Assembly (NCBI GenBank): GCA_023910675.1 | Contig: JAAVWC010000014.1 | Span: 1 to 64,000 of the forward strand | Origin: Gemmatimonas sp. | GTDB lineage: Bacteria > Gemmatimonadota > Gemmatimonadetes > Gemmatimonadales > Gemmatimonadaceae | DNA: 64,000 bases | Direction: 5' to 3' | In this document: piece by piece, positions 23,659-33,022 of the stretch | Layout of the letters: each line of letters begins with the position of its first letter | Numbering within the stretch: the first letter of the stretch is position 1 | Made by a program: the position numbers and the translations under genes | Notes under the pieces: generated by a model | Database searches by the model: none | What the model was told of the DNA's origin: nothing | What the model saw: the letters and a program-made list of their open reading frames with translations, nothing else

Positions 23659-24804
23659 ATGAAGTTCTTGCTACGCGTAACTCGGAACGTCGCCCCTTTG
23701 CTCTGCCTCGCGGCCCCCGTGTTTGCACAAGCCACTAAGCGTATCACCGCGCGCGCGGAGTGGACCACGGAAGACGCCAGCGACGTCACGTTGACGCGTC
23801 CGTCGCGTTTCGTTGTCGATAGTGCAGGGCGGGTTTTTGTGCCTGAAGCTTCCGAGTCGGTCGTCTATGCGTTTGGGGCCAATGGTGCTTTCCTCGGGAA
23901 GATCGGACGAAAGGGAAGCGGGCCAGGCGAATCCGAGGGTAATTGTTGCGCGACACTTGACCCAAGCGGGCGACTGTGGATCCGCGATCAGGGAAATCAA
24001 CGGTACGTCGTATACTCGCTCGCTGCGCCTTCTTCGTCCGCCCGGGTAGAGGCAAAGGCAGCGTTCACGGTACGGATGCCGCATACGGACGTGAATCTGT
24101 GGAGTTCACTGCATTTCGATCGCAGTGGGAATCTATACGATGTTGGCCACCGGCCGGATGCTAAAGACGCCTCCGCGCGAGGGCTTGCGCGATTTGTGGT
24201 CGACACGGCTGGCCGCGTGCTTCGCACCTATAGCATCCCGGAACAAGCGGCAGGGTTGACGCCCTCGTATCAGATCTCGGTGGAGAAACCGGGGTCGGTC
24301 ACCACCCGGTCGTACTACCGCCCATTCAGCTCGCGAGCGTTGCGAGCCGATGGCGTCAACGGCGAATTCGTTTCCGCAGCGAGCGGTGCATACGCAATCA
24401 CCTGGTACGCTGCCGACGGGGCGGTGAAACGAGTCATTCGTCGGGCTATCCAAGGTCCGTTGCTTTCCGCCGCCGAGAAGAAGAGTGGAGAAGAGGAAAT
24501 CCGTCGGATTGCAAACGAGATTGGGAAGTCGGCGAGCCGGCTTCCCTTCGCCCTTCCGAAGTACAAGCCGCCGCTTCGCGGGCTCGAGTTTGACTTGGAC
24601 GGACGTTTGTGGGTCGAGCGATCGACTCCAGCCGGCGCGCCTCGTGAATCCGACGTGTACTCGCCGTCCGGAGCCTACGTGTTCACCGTGGTGTGGCCAC
24701 CGCTAAGCAAGATGTTGTTCCTCGGTGCGGCTCGGGGTCGCGCCGCGTGGGTGGTGACGCAGGATGAGGATGATGTCCCACACATCGTAAAGTTGGTATT
24801 CTAA
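23659..24804 (+). CDS. Exported 6-bladed beta-propeller protein of module B
   Basis: This encodes 381 residues. ATG 23659 has GGAGGG about 10 nt upstream and starts a signal peptide (MKFLLRVTRNVAPLLCLAA, then PVFAQA). The signature GRKGSGPGESEG is followed by a CC pair (NCCATLDPSG) not seen in the other propellers, then blades such as GRLWIRDQGNQRYVVYSL and GRLWVERSTPAGAPRESDVY. The final DEDDVPHIVKLVF resembles the end of the module A propeller. It is the last gene before IS3 debris. Confidence 0.75.
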   Translation: MKFLLRVTRNVAPLLCLAAPVFAQATKRITARAEWTTEDASDVTLTRPSRFVVDSAGRVFVPEASESVVYAFGANGAFLGKIGRKGSGPGESEGNCCATLDPSGRLWIRDQGNQRYVVYSLAAPSSSARVEAKAAFTVRMPHTDVNLWSSLHFDRSGNLYDVGHRPDAKDASARGLARFVVDTAGRVLRTYSIPEQAAGLTPSYQISVEKPGSVTTRSYYRPFSSRALRADGVNGEFVSAASGAYAITWYAADGAVKRVIRRAIQGPLLSAAEKKSGEEEIRRIANEIGKSASRLPFALPKYKPPLRGLEFDLDGRLWVERSTPAGAPRESDVYSPSGAYVFTVVWPPLSKMLFLGAARGRAAWVVTQDEDDVPHIVKLVF

Positions 24805-24811
24805 CGCGCGG

Positions 24812-25110
24812 TGGACTTGCCCCGAAAAAGTGGACGCGTAATTGAAAGGCACTCGCGGCCTTCGGTAACCGCTCTTCGTGCTCCGCCGGACTTTTGTGAC
24901 CCAAGGTGGAGTGCCGTCGCTTCCGGTTGTACAAGGCCTCGAAATAGCCGGAAGATCGCCCGTCGCGCGTCCCCCGCGTGTGTCAATCGTGCGTCATCAC
25001 CAGTTCGAATTCGAGCAACTCGAAGAAACTCTCGCACCAGCGTTTTCGTAATTGCTGCCTTTCGCGCTCATGCTCGCCAGCATGCCGTGCGCTATCAGTT
25101 TGGGGCGGTA
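24812..25110 (-). pseudogene. IS3-family OrfB remnant
   Basis: On the minus strand fragments in different frames match the end of an IS3-family integrase: CESFFELLEFELVM (about 25000-25050), then IFRLFRG and FEALYNRKRRHSTLGHKSPA, the classic C-terminal block. Frameshifts separate them. The terminal sequence CTTGCCCCGAAAAAGTGGAC at 24817-24836 is the expected IS end. The catalytic region is missing. Confidence 0.8.
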
Positions 25111-25475
25111 CGCTTCGGACGCGTATTGGGCGGACTAAACCGGTCGTCGCAAAAAAATCAACCAAGAAAGGTTTATGGCGCGACCCGCAGGATGGATAGC
25201 GAAATTGACCGGGAGAGATGCGCTCTCCTGGGACGCACTCTACCGGCTCAACTCAACTGGTTGAAGTTCAAGTTCAGCGGTGAACAGCCTCGCTTGTGAA
25301 TTCTTGTGCTGGGTTTCCTTACCACAGGTAACCGCTACTCTGCGTTCTCATAATGGACGTGGCACACTTCTGATGATGCAGCCGGCAGTCATGGACGGTA
25401 GTATTACGTGTGATCGAAGGTCGGCAACCGCTGCGAACCCAATCCTTTAACGTCTGACGTGACTTTGGGGATGTT
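25111..25475. other. 365 bp with no supported gene
   Basis: No frame has recognisable coding content. The left part may be further insertion-sequence debris; the right part should hold the promoter of the efflux operon, but no clear -35/-10 pair was found. Confidence 0.4.
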
Positions 25476-26651
25476 ATGACAACCTTGAGTGATCGGTACG
25501 TGCGACTGCCGCTCGCAGTATTTTCCGCGATTCTCGTCACGGGCTGTTCCCGTGGTGACGCTGCCGCAACCAGTTCGCCGTCTAACAGCGACAGCGCCGC
25601 CGTTGACGATGTCCCGGGTGACCGCAGCGCAACCGTGTCCCTTCCCGTCTCCGCCCTCGACGCCCGCGACGGCGACCTCATCCTGCGGGTCGCTACCACC
25701 GGCCAGGTACGCTCCGAGGCCGTCGTCCCGCTGCGCGCCGAGGTGGCGGGTACGGTGGCGCAGCTGCTCGTGCGCGCCGGCGACCAGGTGGCTGCGGGCA
25801 CGCCGCTCGTAAAGCTCGATCCGTACCCGTTCGATCTCGCCGTCCGCGAAGCGCAGGCGCGCGCCGACGAAGCGGAACAACGCTTTCTCGAGAGCTACGT
25901 CCCCGAATCGCTCGTTACGGGGCGCGGGCCCACCCCCGAGCAGCGTAAAGCGCTGATGAACAAGGCCGGCCTCGCCGGCGGGCGCCTGCTGCTCGAACGC
26001 GCGCGCTTCGAACAGGCGCGCGCCCTCATCACGAGCCCGGTAGCAGGCGTCGTGCAAAGCATCGATGTCGCCGTCGGCGAAAAGCTCTCGGCGGGGCAGC
26101 CCATTTCGACCGTCGTCGATACCCGCCGCCTGCGCGTCGAAGCCCAGGTGCTCGAACACGACCTCCCACTCATTCGCGTGGGCGGCGAAGCCATTGTCTC
26201 GAGCGCCGGCGCCCCTGACCGGCCACTGCGCGGACGGGTGGACGCGCTCCTGCCACTCGTGGATAGCGTGGCCCGCTCGGGACGCGCCATCGTGCGCCTC
26301 ACCGGCGACGGCACGCTGCGCCCCGGCATGTATGCCGACGTGCAGCTCGAAGCCACGCGCCTGCGTAATCGGCGCCTCGTGCCCACACGCGCCGTCATAG
26401 AGCGCGATGGACGCCCCTTGGTGTTCGTGGTGAAAGACGGCCGCGCGCAGTGGACGTATATCGTGCCCGGCCGCAGCAATGGCGTGGACACCGAGGTGCT
26501 CCCCGACAGCAGCAGCGGCGAAATTCCCATCAAGGCCGGAGACGCGGTCATCGTGGACGGGCACCTCACGCTCACCCACGATGCGCCGGTCAAACTGCTG
26601 CCCAAGCCCGACGCACGACCGCGTACGCCCGCGCCAGCACGAATACCATAA
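25476..26651 (+). CDS. RND efflux periplasmic adaptor (membrane fusion) lipoprotein
   Basis: This encodes 391 residues from ATG 25476. A lipoprotein signal with lipobox VTGC (C near residue 25) anchors it to the membrane. The domain order is normal for the family: a biotinyl-lipoyl-like half (RAEVAGTVAQLLVRAGDQVAAGTPLVKLD), a short helical hairpin, the second lipoyl half (SPVAGVVQSIDVAVGEKLSAGQPI), a beta-barrel (LRVEAQVLEHDLPLIRVG) and a membrane-proximal domain (LVFVVKDGRAQWTYI). It would link the inner-membrane permeases encoded next to an outer-membrane channel, which is not encoded here. Confidence 0.9.
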   Translation: MTTLSDRYVRLPLAVFSAILVTGCSRGDAAATSSPSNSDSAAVDDVPGDRSATVSLPVSALDARDGDLILRVATTGQVRSEAVVPLRAEVAGTVAQLLVRAGDQVAAGTPLVKLDPYPFDLAVREAQARADEAEQRFLESYVPESLVTGRGPTPEQRKALMNKAGLAGGRLLLERARFEQARALITSPVAGVVQSIDVAVGEKLSAGQPISTVVDTRRLRVEAQVLEHDLPLIRVGGEAIVSSAGAPDRPLRGRVDALLPLVDSVARSGRAIVRLTGDGTLRPGMYADVQLEATRLRNRRLVPTRAVIERDGRPLVFVVKDGRAQWTYIVPGRSNGVDTEVLPDSSSGEIPIKAGDAVIVDGHLTLTHDAPVKLLPKPDARPRTPAPARIP

Positions 26652-26666
26652 CGCGGGAGACCACGC

Positions 26667-29600
26667 ATGAGTCTCGCCGCCGCTGCCGTTCGCCGCCCGG
26701 TTGCTACCGTCGCGGCCATTCTCGCTGTGCTCCTGCTGGGCGCGGTTTCGCTCACGCGTTTGCCGGTCTCGCTGCTCCCCGATGTCGCGCTACCGGTGCT
26801 CACCGTGCGCACCGTCTACCCGGGCGCCGCGGCCCCCGAAGTATCGCGCTTCGTGGCCGAACCCATCGAGCAGGCTATTGGCGCCACGCCGGGGTTGGTG
26901 GAGCTGCGCAGCGTGAGCCGCAACGGCGAAGCCACCACCACCGCGCGCTTTGCCTGGGGCACCGATATGCGCGCCACCGTGCTCACGGTGCGCGAACGGC
27001 TCGATGCCTCTCGCAGTGCGCTCCCCGACAAGGCCGAACGCCCCACACTGCTCACCAGCGATCCGGGCGAACGCCCAATTGCGGTGCTGGCCATGACGTC
27101 GCGCCCGGTTACCGCGCAGGGGCAGGGGGGCGCCGACCTGCGTACCCTCGCGCGTACCGCCGCCGAGGTACACGCACGACGTCTCGAGCAAATTGAAGGC
27201 GTTGCCAGCGTGGCCGTAGCCGGCGCGCCGCGCGACGAAATTCGGGTGAGTCTCGATCCCGATAGGCTCCGTGCACTCGGCGTCACCACCGACGACGTCG
27301 CCGAAGCCATCAAGCGGCAGAACGTCACCGGCGCCGGCGGCACCATTCGTCGCGGACAATTCCGCTTTGCTGTGCGTGCCCTCACTGAGTTCCGCAGCGC
27401 CGACGAACTGCTCGTCACCCCCATTGGCCCGCCGCAACGCGGGCTGCTGCTGCGCGACGTGGGCACCGTGCAGCTCGCCCTCGCCGAGCCCGACACGCGC
27501 ACGCGCCTCGATGGCACCGATGCCATCGGACTCGTGGTCTACAAGGACGCCGGCGCCAACACGGTGTCGGTCACGTCGCGCCTCATGACGCAGGTGGCGC
27601 AACTCGAGCAGGAGTATCCGGGGCTCGCGCTCACCGTCGTCGCCGCACAGGCTGACTTCGTCGTCGACGCGCTCTCCAACCTCGGTCAGGAAATCGTCGC
27701 CGGCGGGCTGCTGTCGCTGCTCGTCATTTTGCTCTTTTTGCGCGACTGGCGCCTCTCGCTGGCCATTGGCCTCACCGTGCCACTCTCGGTGCTCATGGCA
27801 CTCGTGGCGCTGCAGGCGCTTGGGGTGAGCATCAACGTGCTCTCCCTCGGTGGGCTCGCGCTGGGTACCGGCCTGCTGGTGGATACCGCCATTGTCGTGG
27901 CCGAGGCCGTCGCGCGGCGCCGCGACGAAGGCATGCCGCTGCGCGAGGCGGCGGTGACCGGCACCAACGACGTGGCGGCGCCACTCTTTGCCGGCACGCT
28001 TACCACGGTGCTGGTCTTCGGCCCCATCGTCTTCGTGCAGGGGTTGGCGGCGGCGCTCTTCCGCGACTTGTCGCTGAGTGTCGTCACTACTGTCGCCGCG
28101 AGTCTGCTGCTGGCGCTCACGCTCATGCCGGTCATGATCGTGGGACGACGGCGCAAGCTCGACACGGTACCGCACGCGCCCATACCCGCCCGGAGTGGCC
28201 GCCTCGATACGCTCGGCAAGCAGCTCGCGGAATACTACGAGCACGGCATGCGCTGGGCGCTCGCGCGTCCTGCCGCGGTCTTCGCCATGGCCGGGGTGCT
28301 GCTGCTGGTCACCGTCGTGCTCGTTGTTCGGCTCCCCAAGGAAATTCTCCCCCGCGTCGACGAAGGGGTGCTTGTCGCGCAGCTGTCGCTGCCGCCAGGC
28401 ACGGCACTCGACGCCACCACCACCCAGGTCGCGCGCGTGGAACGGGCCGCGCGCACGCTCGGCGCCCGCGATGTGTACGCGCGCGTAGGCAAAGCGACCG
28501 ACGAAGAAATCCTCGCCGGTGCCGACCCCGGTTCGGCGGCGTCGGCACAAATCATCGTGGCGGTCCCTAAGAACCGCGACGCCGCCCGCATGGCGCAGCA
28601 GCTGCGCGCAGCCGTGCCCGACCTCGCACAGGGCGCGCTGGCCATCGACCTCGCGGGGCAATCAGAGTTTGGCGCCCTCATTGGGCGCGAGGGGCGCCTC
28701 GTGCGCGTGGAGCTGTCGGCCGCATCGGCCGCGCTGTCGCAGCAGTGGAGCGACTCGGTACGCACGGCGCTGCAGGCGTTGCCCGAGTTGGCCGACGTGC
28801 GCGATGCGTACGCCAGCACGCAGCCGCTGGTGGAGCTGTCGCTGCAGCGCGATCGGCTCGCCGAGCGTGGTATTGCGCCGCAGCAGGTGGTGAGCGCGCT
28901 GGCGGGGGCGCTGGGGGGCGTGCCCGCCAGTGAACTGCGCGAGACCGACCGGCGCACCCCCATTGCCGTGCGATACGCCGGTGTGGCCAACGAAAGTCTC
29001 GACGCCGCACTGCGCACGCCGCTCAACGGTGTGCCGCTGTCGCAACTGGTACAGGTGCGCGAAACGCGTGCGCCATTGGAGGTGGTGCGCGTGAATCAGC
29101 GCCCCGTCAGCCTGGTGGAAGCGCTGGTGGAAAGCGGCGGCACCGCGCGCGCCAACAGCGAAGTGCAGCGCGTGCTGGGCGCCATGACCTTTGCGCCCGG
29201 TATCAGCTGGCAGGTGGGTGGTGCCGACGCCGAACGCGAACGCACCAGCAACGAGCTCGTGCTGGTGGCGGTGCTCGCAGCGGCGCTGGTGTTTCTGGTG
29301 CTCGCCGCCGAGTTCGCGAGCTTTACCATTCCGCTGGTGGTCATGCTCACGGTGCCGTTGGCGGGTGCAGGCGCAGTCATTCTGCTCTGGCTCACAGGGC
29401 AGTCGCTGAATGCGGTGAGCCTCATTGGCATCGTGGTGATGATCGGCATGGCCGACAACGAGGCCGTGGTGAAGCTCGACGCCATTCGTGCGCTGCGTGA
29501 AGAGGGGGTGCCGCTGCACGACGCTATTCTCCAAGGCGGTGCCAAGCGATTGCGCGCCATTGCCATGACGAGCATTACCACCATGACCGGTGTGTTGCCG

Positions 29601-29747
29601 CTGGTGTTCGGGTGGGGGAGTGGCGGGTCGCTGTATCAGCCATTGGCAGCTGGTATCATTGGCGGCAGCATTACCGCCTTGCTTGTCACCTTCTTCCTGC
29701 TCCCCACCGCGTATGCGGTGCTGGAGCGGCGAAAGGGAGACGTGTGA
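26667..29747 (+). CDS. RND-type efflux permease, first subunit
   Basis: This encodes 1026 residues, the normal length of AcrB-like permeases. It begins with the family pattern (AAAAVRRPVATVAAILAVLLLG), and has two large periplasmic loops and 12 predicted membrane segments. In TM4 the usual Asp pair is changed: VDTAIVVAEA keeps D406 but has Thr407. In TM10 the usual Lys is replaced by Asp930 (GMADNEAVVKLD). It is followed with a 4-nt overlap by a second permease, so a heteromeric pump is likely. The substrate is unknown. Confidence 0.92.
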   Translation: MSLAAAAVRRPVATVAAILAVLLLGAVSLTRLPVSLLPDVALPVLTVRTVYPGAAAPEVSRFVAEPIEQAIGATPGLVELRSVSRNGEATTTARFAWGTDMRATVLTVRERLDASRSALPDKAERPTLLTSDPGERPIAVLAMTSRPVTAQGQGGADLRTLARTAAEVHARRLEQIEGVASVAVAGAPRDEIRVSLDPDRLRALGVTTDDVAEAIKRQNVTGAGGTIRRGQFRFAVRALTEFRSADELLVTPIGPPQRGLLLRDVGTVQLALAEPDTRTRLDGTDAIGLVVYKDAGANTVSVTSRLMTQVAQLEQEYPGLALTVVAAQADFVVDALSNLGQEIVAGGLLSLLVILLFLRDWRLSLAIGLTVPLSVLMALVALQALGVSINVLSLGGLALGTGLLVDTAIVVAEAVARRRDEGMPLREAAVTGTNDVAAPLFAGTLTTVLVFGPIVFVQGLAAALFRDLSLSVVTTVAASLLLALTLMPVMIVGRRRKLDTVPHAPIPARSGRLDTLGKQLAEYYEHGMRWALARPAAVFAMAGVLLLVTVVLVVRLPKEILPRVDEGVLVAQLSLPPGTALDATTTQVARVERAARTLGARDVYARVGKATDEEILAGADPGSAASAQIIVAVPKNRDAARMAQQLRAAVPDLAQGALAIDLAGQSEFGALIGREGRLVRVELSAASAALSQQWSDSVRTALQALPELADVRDAYASTQPLVELSLQRDRLAERGIAPQQVVSALAGALGGVPASELRETDRRTPIAVRYAGVANESLDAALRTPLNGVPLSQLVQVRETRAPLEVVRVNQRPVSLVEALVESGGTARANSEVQRVLGAMTFAPGISWQVGGADAERERTSNELVLVAVLAAALVFLVLAAEFASFTIPLVVMLTVPLAGAGAVILLWLTGQSLNAVSLIGIVVMIGMADNEAVVKLDAIRALREEGVPLHDAILQGGAKRLRAIAMTSITTMTGVLPLVFGWGSGGSLYQPLAAGIIGGSITALLVTFFLLPTAYAVLERRKGDV

Positions 29748-32700
29748 AGTCGCTGATCAACGCCGCCACGCGGCGCCCCGCCGTCATGTGGGCGCTGGCG
29801 GTGGCGTTGCTCATGGCCGGCGGCATCGCGTTCACGCGACTGCCGCTGGCGACGCGCACGTCGGTAGAGCTCCCTCGGCTTACCGTCAGCAGCTATTGGC
29901 CGGGCGCGTCGCCGGAGGTCATCGAGACATACCTCACGTCGCCTATTGAAGCAGCGGTGCAGGGGGTGCGCGGCGTGAAGCGCGTGAACAGCACCAGTCG
30001 CGATGACGCGTGTATGCTCACGGTGGAACTCGAGCCGCGCTCCGACGTGCAGCTCACGCGCCTCGCCATACTCGAACGCCTCGAACTGTTGCGGCGCGAA
30101 CTGCCACCGGGCGCCTTTCAGCCGCAGGTGAGCAACTACGTGCCCGAAGGGCTCGAGGAAGCGCCCCTCTTGTCGCTCACCATTGGGGGGCCGTACACGC
30201 CGGGCACGCTGCAACGGGTGCTCGAAGAGCGCGTGCAGCCACGTCTTGCGAGTGTGCCGGGTGTGGCGGGTGTGTTCGCCAGAGGCGGCACCGAGCGCGG
30301 CGTGTCGGTGAGCTACGACGCGGCGCGGTTGCGCCAACTGGGTATTCCCCCCGAACGCCTCGTGCAGGCCGTGGGGGCGTCGCGCGTGGTGCAATCGCTT
30401 GGCACGCTCACCCAAGGCGGGCGGGTGCGAGCTGTCGTCATGCGCGATGCGCCAGCAGCCATTGCCTCGCTCGATTCGCTGCCGGTGGTTGGCGCGGGGG
30501 GACGGCGCTTTCGGTTGAGCGAGCTGGCGGTGGTACGCGCGGACGAAGATGCGCGTGGCCAGTTCTTTCGCATCGACGGCCGACCCGCCGTGGCGCTCGA
30601 CATCACGCGACACCCAGGGGCCGATGCCATTGCCACCGCTGCAGCGCTGCGCACCGAGATCGCGGCGCTGCAGGGGACACTCCCCACCGGTGTGCGCCTC
30701 GTGGTTGCCGCCGACGAAAGCGAAGGGCTCGCGCGTGAACTGAACGACCTCGCCAAACGTGGGGCGCTGGCGACGCTAGCCGTGCTCCTCGTGCTGCTGC
30801 TGTTCATGCGGCGCGTGCGTGCCGTCGCGGTGGTCATGGGGACGACGTTGGTGGCCATTGGAGGTACGGCGCTCACGCTCTACCTGTTCGACATTCCGGC
30901 CAATCTGCTCACGCTCGCGGGGCTCGGGATGGGTGTGGGCATTCTCGTGCAGAACGCCATCGTGGTAGTGGAGCGGCTGCTGCGCGAACCCGACAGCGCC
31001 GAATCGCGCGCCGACGTGACCTACCGAATGGCGCCAGCGGTGGTGGGCGGTACGCTCACGACGGCGGTGGTGCTGGCCCCGTTTCTCTATCTGCAGGGCG
31101 ACGCCCGTGCGGCGTTTGCCCCGTTCGCGCTGGCGTTCGTGATTGCGCTGGGGTGGAGCGTGTTCACGGCGCTCGTCATGCTGCCGGCGGTGGCGCGTGG
31201 ACTCGGCACAACAGCGACTGGTGCAGAGCGTGGGGTGTACGCCGCCCACACCTGGCCGCGCAGTGCAGGCGTGTATTCCACGGTGGTGCTGTTCACGCTG
31301 CGTTTTCGCTGGTCCACGAGGCTGTGCGCCGTGGCGTTGCTCGGCGTAATGACGTGGGGCTTTGTGGCCAAGGTGCCAAAATCGAGCTTCGGCAACTGGG
31401 GCGAACGGCGCAGCACGCTCTCGGTGGGCGTGACCTTTCCGCGCGGCTCCGACCCCGCCACGCTCGACGCGGCCATGCGCGACTTCGAGCAGATCGTGAG
31501 CAACCGCCCGCAGGTCGAGCAGGTGCGTACCAGCGGCGGCGGCGCGAGTGCCCAAATGGTGGTGCGCTTCACGCGCGACGGCGGCATGAGCATGGTGCCG
31601 CTCGAGCTGCAGGAGTTGCTCACGCAGCGCGCGGTGCTCGTGGGGGGCGCCAGCATCTACGTCTCGGGTGAAGGGCCCGCGTTTTCGAACGGTGGCGGCG
31701 GTGGCAGCATGTCGAGCTTCCGCGTGCAGGTCAAAGGCTTCTCCTACGAGGGCGTCGACAAGCTCGCCGGTGACCTCAAGGCGCGGCTCGAACGCATCAC
31801 GCGGGTGCGCGAGGTGCGCGTCACGAGTGGCGGCTGGTTTGGCGGCGAGCGTGGATCGCAGGTAACCCTCGAGCCCGACCGCGTGGCACTCGCACGCTTT
31901 GGCCTCACCGCAGAAAGCTTCGTCGCCGCCGTCTCGCGCGAAGTGCGCGGGCCCGTGGGCCAGCAGCGGCTCGAAATTGGCGGCGAAGAAGTGCCGGTAA
32001 CGGTCAAAGCGAGCGGCGCGCGGGATCGTTCGCTCATCGAACTCGAACGCGCGCTCTTGCCATCAGTGTCCGGCACGCCCGTGCGCATCAGCGATGTGGC
32101 GCGCGTGGCCGAACGCGAAGCCCTCGGCAGCGTGGTGCGCGAAGATCAGCAATACATCCGCCAGGTGAGCTACGATTTCCGTGGCCCCAACAAGCTCGCG
32201 CAGCGCACACACAAGGCGTTCATGAAGTCGCTGTCGGCGCCGGCGGGGTACACCTTCACCGATCTCAGCGAAGGCGGCTTCGGCATGGACGACGGCAGCC
32301 AGCAGGGGCTCTGGCTCGTTTTCGCACTCGGAGTGGTGCTCGTCGTGCTCAGTGTCGCGCTGGTATTCGACAGCATTTGGGGCGCGGCTATGGTGCTGCT
32401 GTCGCTTCCGCTGGCGCTGTGCGGCGTCGTAGCGGCGTTCTGGTTCACCGATACCGCCTTCACCCGCGAAGCCGCGGTCGGCGTCATTCTCGTCGTGGGA
32501 CTCGCCGTCAATCAGGCCATTCTGCTCGTCGATGCCGCACTCGAAACACGTCGTCGCACTGGCACCCTTCGCGCAGACCAGGTGGTGCAGGCCGCGCTCG
32601 ACCGCGCGGGGATGATCGTGCTCGTCACGTTCGCCGCGCTGGCATCATTGGCGCCGCTCAGCATTGGGACGGCAAGCGACACGCTCTTCGGCGCCATCGC

Positions 32701-32806
32701 CCTCGCCACCGCCGGCGGCACCGTGGCAGGTACACTCGGCGTGCTCTTCTTCATGCCGGCGCTGCTGCTAGGCGGGCAGCGCCGTTCCCCCGCCCCTGCC
32801 GTCTAG
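29744..32806 (+). CDS. RND-type efflux permease, second subunit
   Basis: This encodes 1020 residues. GTG 29744 overlaps the previous stop and follows GAAAGGGAGA. The topology is AcrB-like, with N-terminal MKSLINAATRRPAVMWALAVAL and two periplasmic loops. The proton-relay residues are lost: TM4 reads GILVQNAIVVVE (Gln403-Asn404 instead of Asp-Asp) and TM10 reads LAVNQAILLVD (Val922 instead of Lys). It may therefore not translocate protons itself and act with the first permease. Its last codons (PAPAV) and stop lie inside a repeated palindromic element. Confidence 0.9.
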   Translation: MKSLINAATRRPAVMWALAVALLMAGGIAFTRLPLATRTSVELPRLTVSSYWPGASPEVIETYLTSPIEAAVQGVRGVKRVNSTSRDDACMLTVELEPRSDVQLTRLAILERLELLRRELPPGAFQPQVSNYVPEGLEEAPLLSLTIGGPYTPGTLQRVLEERVQPRLASVPGVAGVFARGGTERGVSVSYDAARLRQLGIPPERLVQAVGASRVVQSLGTLTQGGRVRAVVMRDAPAAIASLDSLPVVGAGGRRFRLSELAVVRADEDARGQFFRIDGRPAVALDITRHPGADAIATAAALRTEIAALQGTLPTGVRLVVAADESEGLARELNDLAKRGALATLAVLLVLLLFMRRVRAVAVVMGTTLVAIGGTALTLYLFDIPANLLTLAGLGMGVGILVQNAIVVVERLLREPDSAESRADVTYRMAPAVVGGTLTTAVVLAPFLYLQGDARAAFAPFALAFVIALGWSVFTALVMLPAVARGLGTTATGAERGVYAAHTWPRSAGVYSTVVLFTLRFRWSTRLCAVALLGVMTWGFVAKVPKSSFGNWGERRSTLSVGVTFPRGSDPATLDAAMRDFEQIVSNRPQVEQVRTSGGGASAQMVVRFTRDGGMSMVPLELQELLTQRAVLVGGASIYVSGEGPAFSNGGGGGSMSSFRVQVKGFSYEGVDKLAGDLKARLERITRVREVRVTSGGWFGGERGSQVTLEPDRVALARFGLTAESFVAAVSREVRGPVGQQRLEIGGEEVPVTVKASGARDRSLIELERALLPSVSGTPVRISDVARVAEREALGSVVREDQQYIRQVSYDFRGPNKLAQRTHKAFMKSLSAPAGYTFTDLSEGGFGMDDGSQQGLWLVFALGVVLVVLSVALVFDSIWGAAMVLLSLPLALCGVVAAFWFTDTAFTREAAVGVILVVGLAVNQAILLVDAALETRRRTGTLRADQVVQAALDRAGMIVLVTFAALASLAPLSIGTASDTLFGAIALATAGGTVAGTLGVLFFMPALLLGGQRRSPAPAV

Positions 32807-32868
32807 AACCCTGCCGTCCGCCGTCTCGGCGCGAACTCGCGGCATCGCACCGAGACCGCAGACCGCAG
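32785..32868 (+). repeat. REP-like palindromic repeat, copy 1
   Basis: An ~84-bp unit starts inside the permease 3' end and supplies its stop codon (GCCGTCTAG). It contains a hairpin: GTCTCGGCGCGA with TCGCACCGAGAC (one mismatch), extended by CTGCCGTCCGCC and GCAGACCGCAG. A second unit follows 33 bp later. Confidence 0.85.
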
Positions 32869-32901
32869 CCACACAGACAGCAGGCACGAAGGAGAACTGC
32901 A

Positions 32902-32986
32902 TTCCCCCCGCCCCTGCCGTCTAAATCCCTGCCGTCCGCCGTCTCGGCGCGATGCCGCCACTTCGCGCCGAGACCGCAGACCGCAG
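32902..32986 (+). repeat. REP-like palindromic repeat, copy 2
   Basis: This copy is nearly identical to copy 1 outside the loop. Its hairpin stem is perfect here (GTCTCGGCGCGA and TCGCGCCGAGAC), with a different 10-nt loop. It lies between the efflux operon and the convergent cytochrome c gene and could terminate transcription in both directions. Confidence 0.85.
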
Positions 32987-33022
32987 AGTTCTAGACAGCC
33001 GGAGCGGAGGAACAGCGGCGAC

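Noticed and set aside
26790-28661. 623-codon minus-strand ORF inside the first RND permease
   Set aside because: Its translation is low-complexity in charged residues and histidine and mirrors the permease codons.
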